Source: Melampsora larici-populina 98AG31
Lineage: Eukaryota; Basidiomycota; Pucciniomycetes; Pucciniales; Melampsoraceae
Assembly: GCF_000204055.1 (NCBI RefSeq)
Contig: NW_006768822.1
Span: 213,122 to 277,121 of the forward strand
Direction of reading: 5' to 3'
DNA length: 64,000 nt
A program made the translations under genes and the position numbers. The notes below the pieces were generated by a model that was given only the letters and a program-made list of their open reading frames with translations, was not told where the DNA came from and searched no databases. Below, one piece after another: positions 14,801-27,000 of this stretch (position 1 is the first letter of the stretch; each line of letters begins with the position of its first letter).

Positions 14801-17788
14801 CTTAACAAAGCCTTAGTGAGAATAAGTATTTTAGAGTTGCTCAGGACTCTCTGAAGAAGGCAAGGTTGAACATAGGAAGGTTTGATAGTGCCCATGATTG
14901 ACACAAAAAGGAGTGTTTGCTGTTCAATAATGACAATTGCAGTCTAGGAATACATATGTCAGGTTGTCCATGGTGTAAAGGGAGATTAATTTGACGGTAG
15001 GAACATTGGCATGTGCTTCTTTACCTCGCTCCATCAACACAAAAAAACTAACAAATCCTATGTTTATAAGTTGAGGCCGGCAGTTGTCCAATTGCCCTGG
15101 TGCGGGCATGCCCGCCTGTTCTCTAGGGTGTAACGATTGACAAGTTGGCCAAAAGAAACCTCACTTGCCGAACGGGGTGACTTCCCTCTGCTTACTATAC
15201 ATTGCCAATTGCTTACAATTCCTGAATACCTCGTTTTTGCCTAGTTCTACGCAAGCGCAAATGGGATCTTCTCAATCTCCAGGTTGTATATCATCGTACC
15301 TCCCCTTGCAAAGCAATGACGTTCGTCTGCGCTGATGACGACGTCACTCTCGAAGATTTCACGCTCACGGGCTTTGGACCACCGGCTCTTTGCGAATGCG
15401 ATAATCGTTAATCTCATCCCCGGGAGTCACATCTCAAACACAACCGACATCAAAGCAGTCCGAAATACGATCAAGATCTAAATATATATGCCCCTGTCCA
15501 GCAAGTTACATATTTGAGACTGGCATTGGGCAGGTCGTATCCACCACTCCCGTGATGGGAAACTTTGGGTTATCACTGTACGACTTGCTACTCGCAGTGT
15601 AGCCTTCGGCATGATAGATATTTGCGTGGACAGAAAGAAAGCACGATGAGGGTGACTGTCTGTGACTGTATACCCGAAAGTTCCTATTGGACTATTAGAG
15701 TTGTTTAGAGTTCTTTCCATCGTCATCATGTACTGACCCGCATTCCGTGGCCGAATCTACATGGTAGTGCCGTGTGTATGTCTTCGATTCTTGTAAATTT
15801 TTCCCCAAGAAGATATAAACCTTCTCAGTGGTTCCGATCGTGTAGCATGACTTGGAATTCAAGAGTTCTGTTCTGTTCTGTTAAGTACAGTACAGAATTA
15901 ACACACGGCTCTCCGCGTCACGTCAGATGTGCGCTTGAAGTCATTTCCACGTTGAAATGACATGATGAGTGCGGATACATCCGACTCCTGCAAAAATGAT
16001 CTCAATTGTGGTTCATGTCCATCATTCTAACAATTCACTTTAGTTGAAAACAAAGTCTTTCAAGAGTTTCATACATAGCTCTTTTCCAAATTCTGCTGAT
16101 GCAGACTGTTCAGCTGACCTGACGGAGTTCCGGTCTGGTCAGTAATCTTGGATATTTGACTCATCAAGCATCGAATAACTTGATATCTAGAAATATAGTT
16201 GTCCAAGGTTTTTTATTTGCCCCTACTCAACCGTTCATGGAATGAATTTATAAGCTTATAATTGATTTTTGCTCCTTCTACCTTCACATGTTCTCTCCAA
16301 TCTTCTGCATTGAGCATAAAAGATGAAAACCTTAATCAAAGATATGTTTCCTATATAGGGTGAATTGTATACTTGGGCAAAATATTCTCTCCATCTAAGA
16401 TGTCTCTAGAGATGTCCGCATACTGCACATAGATCGGGGCCCTTTGTCTGTGGAGGGGGGAACCAAATCGAAGTTTTCAATCTCCAAGACACAGTACAAT
16501 TTAGATCATGTTCTGTAAACAATGATTAAGTGGGCATTCTTGTTTCATCACAGCTAAATCCTTTGAGGACAGGAGGACAAATACTCGCTGAAAGTAGTCA
16601 CGTCATTGGTTCCTAAGGCTTGATGTTTAGCAGTGTTTAGTACTTGGCAAACGTACCATTTTGAGACACATGAGTTTATAGTGCTGTCGGTACAACACCA
16701 AAATACCTTTGAACGAGCTTATGAGGGCTAAAATCCAATAATTCAATGAAATAGACCCCTCTTTTGGTACTCAGTCCCGTTCAAGAGTTAGGTCACGAAA
16801 ATTTCAATGATAAAATTGAGTCAAACACTGTATGGCTCTACAAATTTGTACACTTCTGAAGAGACTTCATCTACTTCATCACACCCCATCGAATTATCGT
16901 TCATCAATGTACAACAATCTAATTTAGTTATGAATGGCCAGGAATATTCGGTGCTCAATGGATCCCATGGAGACCCTTGTACTATACAGTGTTGTGAATG
17001 AGAAGACCCTTTTCAGATAAGTCTTTTTTCGACCATCGACCACGGGGTGTGTTTCGTGCAGTCTTCCTTGTACTGTATGGATCTCGATTAGAGTACAGCA
17101 GTGCACCTAATTGAACTTCTTTTGTAGATTTGATGAGTGGTAGTAAAGATCATTTGGAAGAATGAGAAGAACATACAAGCACGGACGGGTGTTGCAAGGT
17201 GTACCCTTCTCCGCCGCTCGGGCCTGTTCACGTACAGCTGGTGTTATCTCCACGAACATTTACGCAAACGGCTCATTACGAGAAAAAAAACGTGAACAAG
17301 TCAACGGGATGTATACCTCCAAATACCTGACGATTCCGCTTCAGTTATTTTGGCGGGATTATATATACAACACAAACAAAACAGACAAGGCAAAATTTAC
17401 ATGATAGTAATCTCAATCCCAGTTGTTATATATCACAGCCTTTCCTGCGTGTTTATGAGATCAAGCCCTCATCCAGAGCTCGCAAAAGATCACGGATTTC
17501 TCTAGTTGACACTTGTCTTTCAATATTGCGCTCATTTCCCCTCACAGTCTGACTCTACCGAATAGCTCTCCCTAGGCTTCCACAATATTTGATTTCCACC
17601 ACATATATATATCCTCTTTCAGCCTCTGGGGGTATTGTTCGGATTGTTCCCCTTTACTACCGCTCCTTGTACTATCTTTTCAGACGCTTTTTTCTTTCCT
17701 TAAATATCCAATCTCAATCAGATTCTGATAGATCAGCCTGTGCATCGGGTCTTATCCTCACTTCTCACGAATATTTCACTTGGAAAGC
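11807..17788. other. Gene-poor region, no supported gene
   Basis: Only short open frames without recognisable domains or splice continuity occur here. Examples are 11821-12048 and 12890-13225. The 12.7-13.9 kb part has scattered open frames that look like old repeat debris, but I cannot name a family. The last few hundred bases before 17789 are pyrimidine-rich and include a TATATATAT tract near 17602, which fits the promoter and 5' leader of the zinc-finger gene. Confidence 0.4.
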
Positions 17789-19805
17789 ATGGCCGCATCA
17801 GCACAAACTGCTACTCTTCCGGATGCCGGGATGATTCGGCACGATGGATACGCAATCAACTTGCCTCGTAAGCCTACTTTCTCCATCACGATGATGGCTT
17901 CTGTCATTCCTTCCCATTCAAATGTCTCGTGTTCCTTCTATTTTAACTATCATGAGTTACATCGTGGAAGCAGGCTGATTTTTCCCTCACTATCTTTCAG
18001 AGCCACGCTCTCCAGGTACACATTCCGGACACCATCCCCGTGACGTTTTCTATCGGCACTATCCTTCCGCCCATTTTCCTGGGAAGTTCGAGCCTCCCGA
18101 ATATCCATTCATTTTTCCTACTTTAAACCCTACCGAGTCGCATTTTGGCTCATCGCCGGACGAGAAAACGCTACATAACAGTCGAACCCCCTACCTCAGT
18201 CCATCTATCGATAGTTCGTATGCCCCATTCCCCTCGCCGCCTTCTTATCCGCCATTGGTTCAAGAGCCTCGCCTTTGTCATGGTGAAAGCTATTCCGAAT
18301 ATCCAACATTTCGAATGTCCCACGCATCCCTGAGTGAAGATCCTGTACCAAACCGTGCCGAATACAATTCACAGCCGCTACCTCATCATTCCCATCAACC
18401 CCCATCACTGCCTGCTCAACCTGATAGCTTCGCTCCTTACCCCACGGAATTGAATTCGCCTGATTATTACCGTCCTCATATGCATGCTTTGCAGTATCCG
18501 TACTATCAGCACCCACCCCGGACTCTCAGCTCATCTGAAATTCACCAGGCTCCCATGAATAGTGAATATCACCACCGTGGTTCTTCTGCTCAGACTCAAA
18601 ATTCCGAAAGGCCATTCAAGTGTGCTACTTGTCCTGCTGGGTTCAACCGCAATCACGATCTGAAGCGTCACACCAGAATCCACCTAGCTGTCAAACGTGA
18701 GTAATAAGATCATGATAAACCATTGTATCTTGTTTCTTACGCCGCTCCTTCTTCAGCATTTCCATGTGGCTGGTGCGAAAAGTCTTTCTCCCGCAAGGAC
18801 GCCTTGAAGCGACATCTATTGGTGAAAGGTTGCGCAGGTAATGACAAAACATCTGTAGATGAAAGCATTCGAAGAGCTGAGGCGTCGAAACTCAAAAAAC
18901 CTCGCGCAGGGGACCCTTCGAGGCTCACTCTCCCTTTCTCGGCTAACTCGATCTCACCCCAGATGAACCAACATCTTGAAGAAAGCACCCGAAGCCCCAT
19001 CGAGGAATCTAGCTTCCTCTCCGGTTCTTCAACCAGCGAGGATCGTCCATCTTTATTGAGCAATGGTGAATCCGATGTTTCAAGATACGATCAGTCAGAT
19101 CGGCTCCCTAAGCTTTCGCATCTTAGTGAAGGTGGACCAGTCAATGATCGATTTGCTCCGTATGTTCGGCCAGCACCCTATCACCATCGCTCACAGCCTA
19201 ACATAATGGCGTATGGGCGTGATTCATGGCAATCTTCAGATTTTAAACCTAGCGGATACAATTCTTTGAATGAAGCTACTGCTGTTTTACCGCCGCCGAG
19301 ATCGTCAGAGCTTCCGCCCACCAGCTCCATTTCTAACTTACTGGATGGGCCTGACTATGGAGTAGAATTTAGAGCTGCCTACTCATGTCCGAATCGCTCT
19401 GGTACAACTCCGCTCTATTCACACCCCTCAACTCCTGTCTCGTACCCTCAATCGAACACTTTCTCTGGTGAAGAATATACCCGACCACTATACCACTCCA
19501 CCCCTAGATCTCATACAAGCGATTCCATTTGCTCCTCCAGCACCATGACAACGTCCAACCCCGCCATCAAATCTGAATCGCCAACTGCCACTTCACAGCT
19601 GCAAAATTCTCCTAGCCCTCCCATCACACCCAATCGGGTCAACATCCTGAACGACACAAAACCGATCATCGCAACGGAAGCACCTTGTAATGAGACGACA
19701 TCACCAGACGAATACGCAATTGATATCAAAAGGGAGCGAATCTCACGATCACCCACTCCACAAGAATTCCCATGTATTTCAAGCATCCGTTGCCGACCTA
19801 ATTGA
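17789..19805 (+). CDS. C2H2 zinc-finger transcription factor with two fingers
   Basis: Exons 17789-17867, 18001-18696 and 18757-19805 give 607 residues with consistent phases and a TGA stop. A Pro/Ser/Tyr/His-rich N-terminal half precedes two adjacent fingers. The first has C234, C237, H250 and H254 (CATCPAGFNRNHDLKRHTRIH). The second has C262, C265, H278 and a final C284 (SFSRKDALKRHLLVKGC), so it is C2HC. The intron falls in the linker between the fingers. A long low-complexity Ser/Pro/Thr-rich tail follows and contains IKSESP and IKRERI, possible sumoylation sites. The finger pair resembles fungal CRZ1/PRZ1-like regulators, but two fingers are too little to assign orthology. It should be a nuclear DNA-binding regulator; targets are unknown. 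The ATG at 17789 is the first in the open exon. Confidence 0.88.
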
Positions 19806-21207
19806 CGATAAAATTCCAAAAAGAAGTCATTGAAAAAAGCATCATGTGGTACACACTACCTCATTATCTCTCCCTCTTTCTCATTCTGATTTTGTTTTTT
19901 TGGTTTGTATAGTTTTTTTTCTTTATCATTACATTGTTTCATTTTGGTGAAACCTAAAGCACTTTTCACGAGATTTAGCCTCATCAATTCAATAGAGTCA
20001 CTATTTATACCTCCCCATCAAACTTGAGCCGAAAATGTGACCTTCGATAAGCCTCTTTGGTTAAACGTAGATGATTGGGAAATCCAGCCGGAAAATGTCC
20101 TACTGTTTTTTATTCTTGACTTCGAACTTCTTGTTAATTTCTATTATGTCCTTTGATGATTGTTACATCGCGTCAAAAGAGATCATGTTGTGTCAATGAA
20201 ACTTTAAATTGTCATTCAAACCCTTTGATTTCCTCGAACCCACCTCATATCAATGAAGCCACTCTCCAAAGAGCCGTTCAAAGAACACTGTTAGCAGTTC
20301 ATCGAGGTAGATGTATCAATAGGTATCCACCCAAAACTTCTTCAATCGGTCCCTCTCAGCCCTCCCACCCTGTGCATGTGATACAGAGGGAACCCATGCT
20401 GTTTTATGTCCTTTCGAGGAGAGATGAGGTCCGCCCTGGTTTTTGTCATCTCTACCGTATCAGAATGTCGGTCACTAGAAAAAAGTGACATCGTCACACA
20501 AGCTCCAATATGAACATCATCGGTCAGACTCCATAAAATAGTCTCTGAAGGTCTAGATTAGGCTCTGTGATCAGGATTGCCCTTCAGTACTCTTGGACAC
20601 CCGTCCAGAGAATGATGTAGCATCAACCATCCAGGATTCCAGGTATTCCAAAAAGATAGAACATTGTACTTGGAAGCACGAAGAATCTTTGATCAGATAT
20701 GACTCATTCTGGCGATGAACATCATAAGATCTCAGATACTGTGGACATAAATTCAATAATAATCCTCACTTCATCTTGGTGATCAGAAGGATAAATACTA
20801 CGTGGACGCAGTACGGCTACAGCAAGAATCAACACATCTTGAGCAGTGACTCGTGAGGTTATGAATACAACCCGTGATCAACCATTAACAAAGTCCCTCG
20901 TACAGGGCCAGGGGTTTAATTGTTAAGTTAAGATCATCCATGCCTTTATAGGGTTTCAAGTATGAACTCATGTGTATACATTTTTTCATGGCCATGGATG
21001 ATGGCAGAGATGTGACCTCTCTATAACCATAAGACGCCGTTTGTATATGACATATGTGACTAGACAGGTTTCACTGTATCAGATCGAATTGAAATCAACT
21101 TCGTTTCGAAACCATTCAACCCGAACCATGAAAGATTTCACTTTAAAAGAAAACTGAAGATTCATACAAACGTTCAATTCAAACTTATTCAAATCTATTC
21201 ACTTATC
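19806..21207. other. Intergenic DNA between zinc-finger and SNRNP27 genes
   Basis: It holds the 3' region of the zinc-finger gene and the upstream region of the SNRNP27 gene. Open frames such as 20153-20488 lack support. A miniature copy of TIR-like tips is noted separately at 20885-20932. Confidence 0.4.
20885..20932. repeat. Miniature pair of inverted tips like the helicase-element TIR
   Basis: TTAACAAAGTCCCTCG at 20885-20900 matches the start of the helicase-element TIR. It faces TTGTTAAGTTAAG at 20920-20932, which matches the inverted tip. Only about 20 bp separates them, so it looks like an extreme internal-deletion derivative or a chance palindrome. Confidence 0.35.
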
Positions 21208-22120
21208 ATGAATTGGGAAAGAGAAAAGCAACGAGAACGAGAACGAGATAGGGAAAGAGAGCGGGATAAAGATAGAGGCAGGGATAGGGATAGGGATAGG
21301 GATAGGGATAGAGATAGAGGACTAGATAAGGATAAAGGATTAGATAGGGATAGAGGATCAGGTAGGAGTAGAGGACTGGACAGAGATAGAGGATTGGATA
21401 GGGATAAAGATAAGGATTTAAATCAAGACAGAGATAGGAATCGAGATAGAAATAGAGAAAGAGAAAGAGATAGGATCAGGGACAGAGATCAAGATCGAGA
21501 TAGGGAAAGGGATAGGGATAGAGGTGATAGAAATCGAGATAGGGATATAAGAGATGATAGAGATCGAGATGATAGAAAAGATAGATATAGGCAAAGGTAT
21601 AGGGATGAAAGAAGTAAGTCTAGAAGTAGAAGTAGAAGTCCTTTGAAAGGAAGTAGTAATCGAAACCGAGGTATGTAGAACTTTCAAACTTATCTTCAAA
21701 ATTGAAGCTTATAAGTATGAAGACTTATATTTTTTTCTTTGTTTGGATTTAGATTATGAATCAAGTTCTCCAAGACGTACAAGAGAAACATCACGTCGAA
21801 GATCCAGATCGAGATCACCAATTCCACCACCAAGAGACACCGAGATGACAAAAGTAGATGAAGATGAAGATGAAGAAGATGAAGAAGCTAAAATGGCAAG
21901 ATTGATGGGATTTTCATCTTTATCAACTACCAAAGGTAAACATGTGAATGGTAACAGTGAAGCTGGTACTGTTGATGTTGTCAAAGTGAGAACTTGGAGA
22001 CAATATATGAACAGGTAATTCTTTTCTCTCTTCACTTCGCTTTTTTTTCGTAGCTTACCCTTCTTTCTTTCGTTTAATTTCAGACGAGGTGGATTTAATA
22101 GACCATTAGATAAAGTTTGA
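21208..22120 (+). CDS. SNRNP27: U4/U6.U5 tri-snRNP 27 kDa protein homologue (SNRNP27 family)
   Basis: Exons 21208-21670, 21753-22014 and 22084-22120 give 253 residues with consistent phases. The first exon is almost pure charged repeat: about 130 residues of alternating Arg with Asp/Glu/Lys, then an RS segment (SKSRSRSRSP). The C-terminus has the family signature: an acidic stretch, ARLMGFSSLSTTKGKHV, then YMNRRGGFNRPLDKV, split by the last intron. Known SNRNP27 proteins share an RS-rich N-terminus and this C-terminal block and belong to the U4/U6.U5 tri-snRNP, acting in pre-mRNA splicing in the nucleus. The repeat is built from GATAGGGATAGG-like hexamers and probably varies in length between strains. 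Confidence 0.93.
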
Positions 22121-22682
22121 TTTTCAAGCTCATCATAAGAAGTTATCGTACTTTGAAGGAGCGATCTTGTATTTTTGTTTTCCCAACATACCTATCATTT
22201 GTTCGAATGAGACGTGTTTTTTGATACACATCTTTTTTGCTTTCAATTATACACAGTGGATTTACGGTGAAGATGATGAGATCAGATGTATATTTTATCT
22301 TGGTTGAAAGATTGAAAAGATTGGAAAGATTGACGTCTCAGACTGATTGAGCAATAAAGGGATAATGGACGATGTATGTCATCGATTTCAAAGGTGACAA
22401 ATTGATGAAATGTACTTTATGACTAAAGTCGCGATTTTTTTGTAGAGATCTCCCAACTCGAGTGAGAAATGTTGAGAAAAGTGTCATAGTGTTTCTCAGA
22501 CCAGATTAACTAAAAAGATCAAAAACTGTGGAACAAGTCCAAAAGAAATTCTCAAATATTTACTTCATGTTCATTATCATCCTAACGAGGTACGTAATAG
22601 AATAAAGTACTGATTAGAAAGTCAACGCCATTGAAATTCTTCATCAAAAAAATGTGGTCAAAAATTTAGATATGTGTGATAG
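22121..22682. other. 3' flank of SNRNP27, no gene seen
   Basis: A/T-rich sequence without supported coding or RNA features. Confidence 0.4.
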
Positions 22683-23057
22683 CAACGCCCGAACCAATCC
22701 GACACGATACGACTTTTCGGAGGGTTTCCATGTCGTATCGGCCAACCCATATATTCAGACCAATACCCGATACGATATGAGGACAAAAAAAAAATCCAAA
22801 AATTCGGTCGGCCATATCGTGTCGCTGAAGCGATACGAGCCGATACCGTACTTAAAAATTGGTTGCAAGGCTTTTCAAGTAGGAAAAAGCCAAATCGCCT
22901 CCATCCTGTATCGCGTCGCCGATACCCGATATGAGAAAAGGGGACTTCTCATGTTGGGTTGGGTGAAGCAATATGGAGAAATCCGACTTTTGATGTCGGA
23001 TTGGCGACACGATACCAATACGATACCGACTTTTGTGTCGGATTGGTTCGGGCGTTG
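22683..23057. mobile_element. 375-bp MITE with CAACGCCCGAACC tips and 7-bp TSD
   Basis: The left tip CAACGCCCGAACCAATCCG is perfectly inverted at the right end. GTGATAG flanks both sides (22676-22682 and 23058-23064). The interior has many CGATAC/GTATCG motifs in both orientations, a subterminal repeat pattern typical of hAT-type elements. Tip and TSD length match the two hAT-like elements nested in the copia element below. A long open frame across it is a shadow. Confidence 0.85.
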
Positions 23058-23155
23058 GTGATAGCATCAAATCTAGAAGCCCAATGTGTCATTGCAAGCT
23101 CCTCTCATTGAAATCTTTCACCTTGAATCTTTCTAGTTTTACTTCCTCTCCTAAT

Positions 23156-23163
23156 TATAAATA
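23156..23163 (+). promoter_or_regulatory. TATA-like box upstream of the copia insertion site
   Basis: TATAAATA lies 16 bp before the copia insertion. In the pre-insertion sequence it would be about 50-60 bp upstream of the ATG at 38412. Confidence 0.3.
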
Positions 23164-23173
23164 TGTGGTATTT

Positions 23174-23178
23174 GTGTT
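23174..23178. repeat. 5-bp TSD of the copia element, left (GTGTT)
   Basis: GTGTT precedes the left LTR and recurs at 38380-38384 after the right LTR. Confidence 0.9.
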
Positions 23179-23587
23179 TGTTGGGATAGTCATGTTTTTC
23201 TTTCTCGAGTCCTGTCTACAGTCCTGTGAGACTATCCTATGACAACTGTCCTGCGTTGACATATAACTTACATTTCATTATTTCTCATTTCATATTAATC
23301 TACATACGTGTCCTTTACATAATATTTCATTTCAAACATTTCATTTCAGTTTCGTGTGCTTTGCAACCTGTCAGTCATGTGATACTACAACTTGTAATTT
23401 CACTATATAACCTCCCTGGAACAGCTCAGGAAAGGTGCTTCTCTCTTCACCTTTCCTTTATCCTTTGCTCTCGCTGTTCCAGGTAGGCTCTAGCTTTTTC
23501 TCTCTTCTCTTGCATAGTTGAAATAACAAGTTATTTACCTTTCCTTTATCCTTTGCTCTCGCTGTTCCAGAGTTCACAAACTCAACA
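23179..23587 (+). repeat. Left LTR of copia element
   Basis: 409 bp, TG...CA ends, identical by eye to 37971-38379. It contains a ~33-bp motif (CTTTCCTTTATCCTTTGCTC... to GCTGTTCCAG) twice, at about 23448-23481 and 23538-23570. Confidence 0.97.
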
Positions 23588-23600
23588 GGTTATGAGCCCA
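23588..23600 (+). promoter_or_regulatory. Primer binding site for half-molecule initiator tRNA-Met
   Basis: GGTTATGAGCCC starts directly after the LTR and complements the anticodon arm (GGGCUCAUAACC) of eukaryotic initiator tRNA-Met, not its 3' acceptor end. Copia and Ty5 prime from such a tRNA half. Confidence 0.8.
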
Positions 23601-23767
23601 GCGGCTACCGCCTGAAAGCCAATCTTATCTTTTTATACTTCTGTATAACTCGAAGTTAAAAACCACTACTCCACAAAACTCTATAGTTCAAACTTTCTTC
23701 TCAATCATCTTCTGTCTTCTTCTTACTCCTTCGACTCGGAAAGGTCCAAAGGATAAGTTAAGCTATC

Positions 23768-24062
23768 ATGTCAACTACCGTTGATCCCGCTACAAACGAG
23801 ATTCGTTTCTCTGGAATAACCTTCCTAAAACCACCTGGGGAATCTTCGAACTACCTCGACTGGGAATTCAAGGTTGAATTAGCTCTCGAGGCCATAAAAC
23901 TCTCTTATGTTCTCTTACCTATCCCCGTGAAGGATCGCTCGAACAACTGGAGTGATGACAACACTAAAGCTTGTGCTCTCATCTCCCGAGCTATCGAAGA
24001 TGGCAATCTCAAGTTCATTAAACCTCACCGTCGTGATGCGGCAGGCATGTGGGTAGCTCTAC
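23768..24062 (+). pseudogene. copia gag, 5' part (cut by hAT-like element 1)
   Basis: The ATG at 23768 opens the gag-pol frame 180 bp after the LTR. It encodes the start of the copia-type nucleocapsid polyprotein (FLKPPGESSNYLDWEFKVEL; a tryptophan-bearing capsid start typical of UBN2-like gag). The frame is cut after the codons for GMWVAL by an element whose 7-bp TSD is GCTCTAC. It resumes at 28234. Confidence 0.9.
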
Positions 24063-27000
24063 CAACCCCAAGCCCACGCGCAGTTCAGCGCAGACTGGGC
24101 TGAAACTACGCTGCGCCAAATGTATCAACCCTTGCGGGTTCACGGGGATGCAAGGTGGGCGCAGTGGCCTAAAAAGGTATGACCCACCGCGCTAGTCTCT
24201 AGCGCAGGGAATCGCAGCGCATTGGTTCAAAAACTGCGCTCAAAAGTGGAATTTTTATCAAGACATTCGTATCATCAGAAAAAACAAGTAACGGCATTAA
24301 AGAAGGTTTGGGGTTGTAGAAATTAATGCAGTGTTTGGTGAGATATACTAATTATCAAAAAAGAAATAGAATTGATATGAAAGAAAAAAATAAAATGAAA
24401 CAAATGAGGACAGTTCATTCACAGGTCACTTGTTTGTAGCTCACATTTTTTTATTCATACTCTTAACCAGTTTATCCACCGCAGACACAGCATTCCCAAT
24501 CTCACCACCAGGATAAAATCCCTGTTTGAGCCACTGACATACCCCTACTGCACGTTTGATTGTCCTTGATAATAGGCCACCTCGGTTGTTGGTACATGTA
24601 TGAGCAGCGGTTGAGAATGTCCTCTCAACCAAACAGGAGGTTCCCACACAGCAGAGATAGTCTCGGGCAAGCCTAGCAAGCTTGGGGAAAGTACCTTGAT
24701 TATGCTACCAAGAGATGAAAAATAAATGAAAAGTCTTCAAAAGATTGATGTATTACAAGTGAGGAAAAGACTTACTCGCCACCAGTCCAGTATATCCCCT
24801 TTACAAGGGTTTCTTCCTGACAAGTACTGGTCAATCTCGTCATCGCCAGAAAACTTTTCAACTGAAGAAGCCTGGAAAGCTCCCTCCTCGTCAAAAGGAT
24901 CGAGTACTTCAGGAGAACCAGGCCCAGTGTCTTGATCGGCTCTACTGATATCTTCGATATCTGGGTCTTTGAGTGCTGTGAGGACTTGTCGGAATAGCTC
25001 TTCGGCTCGTGTTGCATATTCAGGATACCTATTAGTGAAGAAGGCACGTCGGTGATAGGGATTGAGGATTGTAGCTAAAATAATCGGGTCACAGTGTAGG
25101 GCCTCAGTTTGGTATTGTCAAAGTTGGCCAATCATGGTAGTGATCATTGTTGATATACTGGGATGAGGTGTATCGTTCTTCATTGTGGTTAACAATCCAA
25201 TCAAGGCCGAGTATTGGAAGAGGACGGATCCAGCAGTTGGTCCATCAACTTCCATCTTCTTGGTTGAAAGTAGGAATGGCTAACGATCACAAAGATGTGT
25301 TAGTTATATTCAACACTGCTTTATTAAGTAATCTACATACCTCAAGCACCTTGTTTACTGCCTCGACACCTTTCCACTCGTCAGGTGAGATAGTTATTCC
25401 TTCATAATAGCCTTCTTGATCTGCATTGAGCATGAAGTTGATGACCTAAAACGAGATAATAGAGGGAACAATATATATTAAGTCTTGTATCACAGATGGC
25501 AAATCAAAAACGATTTGGGCTTTTCAAACCTGTTTTGCGTCACAGCAGCGCGACTGAGCGTCATACCAGATGTTCCATCGTTGACCATGAGCACCAATCA
25601 GTCCGCGCCCCTTGTGACCGAGTTGTTTTGCTGTAGTTTGAAAGTGATGCGTGCGAGGAGCACTCGAAGTAATCAATTTGTTGATTCTTCGTATCTAGAT
25701 CAATGTGATCAGGTCAGTTATGAATACACATGTGAGAAACATAAATGTGAAATTCAAACCTTGGTGAGCGCGCGTGGAACAAGGCTTGCTTCTGGCGGTT
25801 GTGATTTGTAATCAGGACCCTCGTCATCGGAATCCTCGTCGGGTTGAATAATGCTGTAATTAATCGCCTCGGGAAGGCTGTCGTCATTGATCAAATCATC
25901 GTTGTCCTCAAGAATAGTGCCGTCCTTCATCACTATCTTTGGTGTTGGCAAAGAATCGTCGGGTAGAAGTAATCGGAGTTTCTTTCCAGATGGGGCAGTT
26001 GGTTTAGTTGGACCTTTTCCAAAACCAATCGTGTCCAGCCCAGCTTTTACAGTAAGAGCCAACTTGTGGCAGTAGCAACGGATCTGATTTCGACTAGAAT
26101 CCCAGTAACATGGGTCATCAGGATCATCGAAGAACATCCTCTGGAGCACTTCGGCCAGTACTGGGTTGCTTGAGCCCGAATCGGTAGTCTGCGCAACCAT
26201 GTGTTAGATAGGAAGGACAAATCAGCTTAAATATGAAAAAGTGTCAACAAAGATAAGAGACCACTTATCTTTTTGTGCAGGCCGTGTTTTATGAGGAAGC
26301 GGCCAACTGGTCGGGCCAGTAGCACACCATAGTGGTTCCAAGCCACTAACTTGATGGTCAAATGAACCATATGGAATTTGAAGTCGGAATCGATATACGA
26401 CACAGCCACCCCAATGAACGCGCGTTTGCCACCCTTGGTGGTCCAAACATCGTGAACTACACATATCTTCGAAGAGAGATCCTTAAACCAAAACCCAACA
26501 TGAGTACAACTTCATTTAAAGGCCTACATACTACTTCCAAAGAGAGCTTACCTGAAGTGTACGAATGAGTTTATTATGAAACTCTTCGAAGTAATCCATT
26601 GCTTTTCGAGCTGACCATGAAGCTGACCACAGCTTGGCCAACGGATTACACAGAAGGAACGCAGCTTGAAGGTATTTGTCATCCATACGTTGCCACGGGA
26701 TACAATTCCGGAGCAGCCATAGAACTAATATCATGTTGAGTAAGGCAACCAAGAACTTTGGCATGCTGAGAAAGCCATCAAGTGTTCCGTTCTTGCCACC
26801 CTGAGCTTTTTCAGCCTCAGCACGAGCGATTTCGGCTTGCTTCTCTAGGAAAGTTGGTGGGAGGTTGGCGCCGGCATCAATCGCATTTTGACGTTTTTCG
26901 CAGTGCCTTCGACCAAGATCTCCATCTCGATGTCCGATAAGATTGTGACGGCTCTTGATACCGTCGGTGTAGAGGTCACCACACCATAAGCATTTACGAC

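Noticed and set aside
21418..22035. Ser/Ile-rich minus-strand frames opposite the SNRNP27 gene
   Set aside because: Antisense shadows of low-complexity coding sequence.
22654..23061. 136-codon open frame with YDMRTKKKSKNSVGH-type sequence
   Set aside because: It spans the 375-bp MITE from tip to tip; openness comes from the repeated CGATAC motifs.
23226..23486. 86-codon open frame, repeated at 38018-38278
   Set aside because: Lies within the LTR in both copies; no coding role known for this region.
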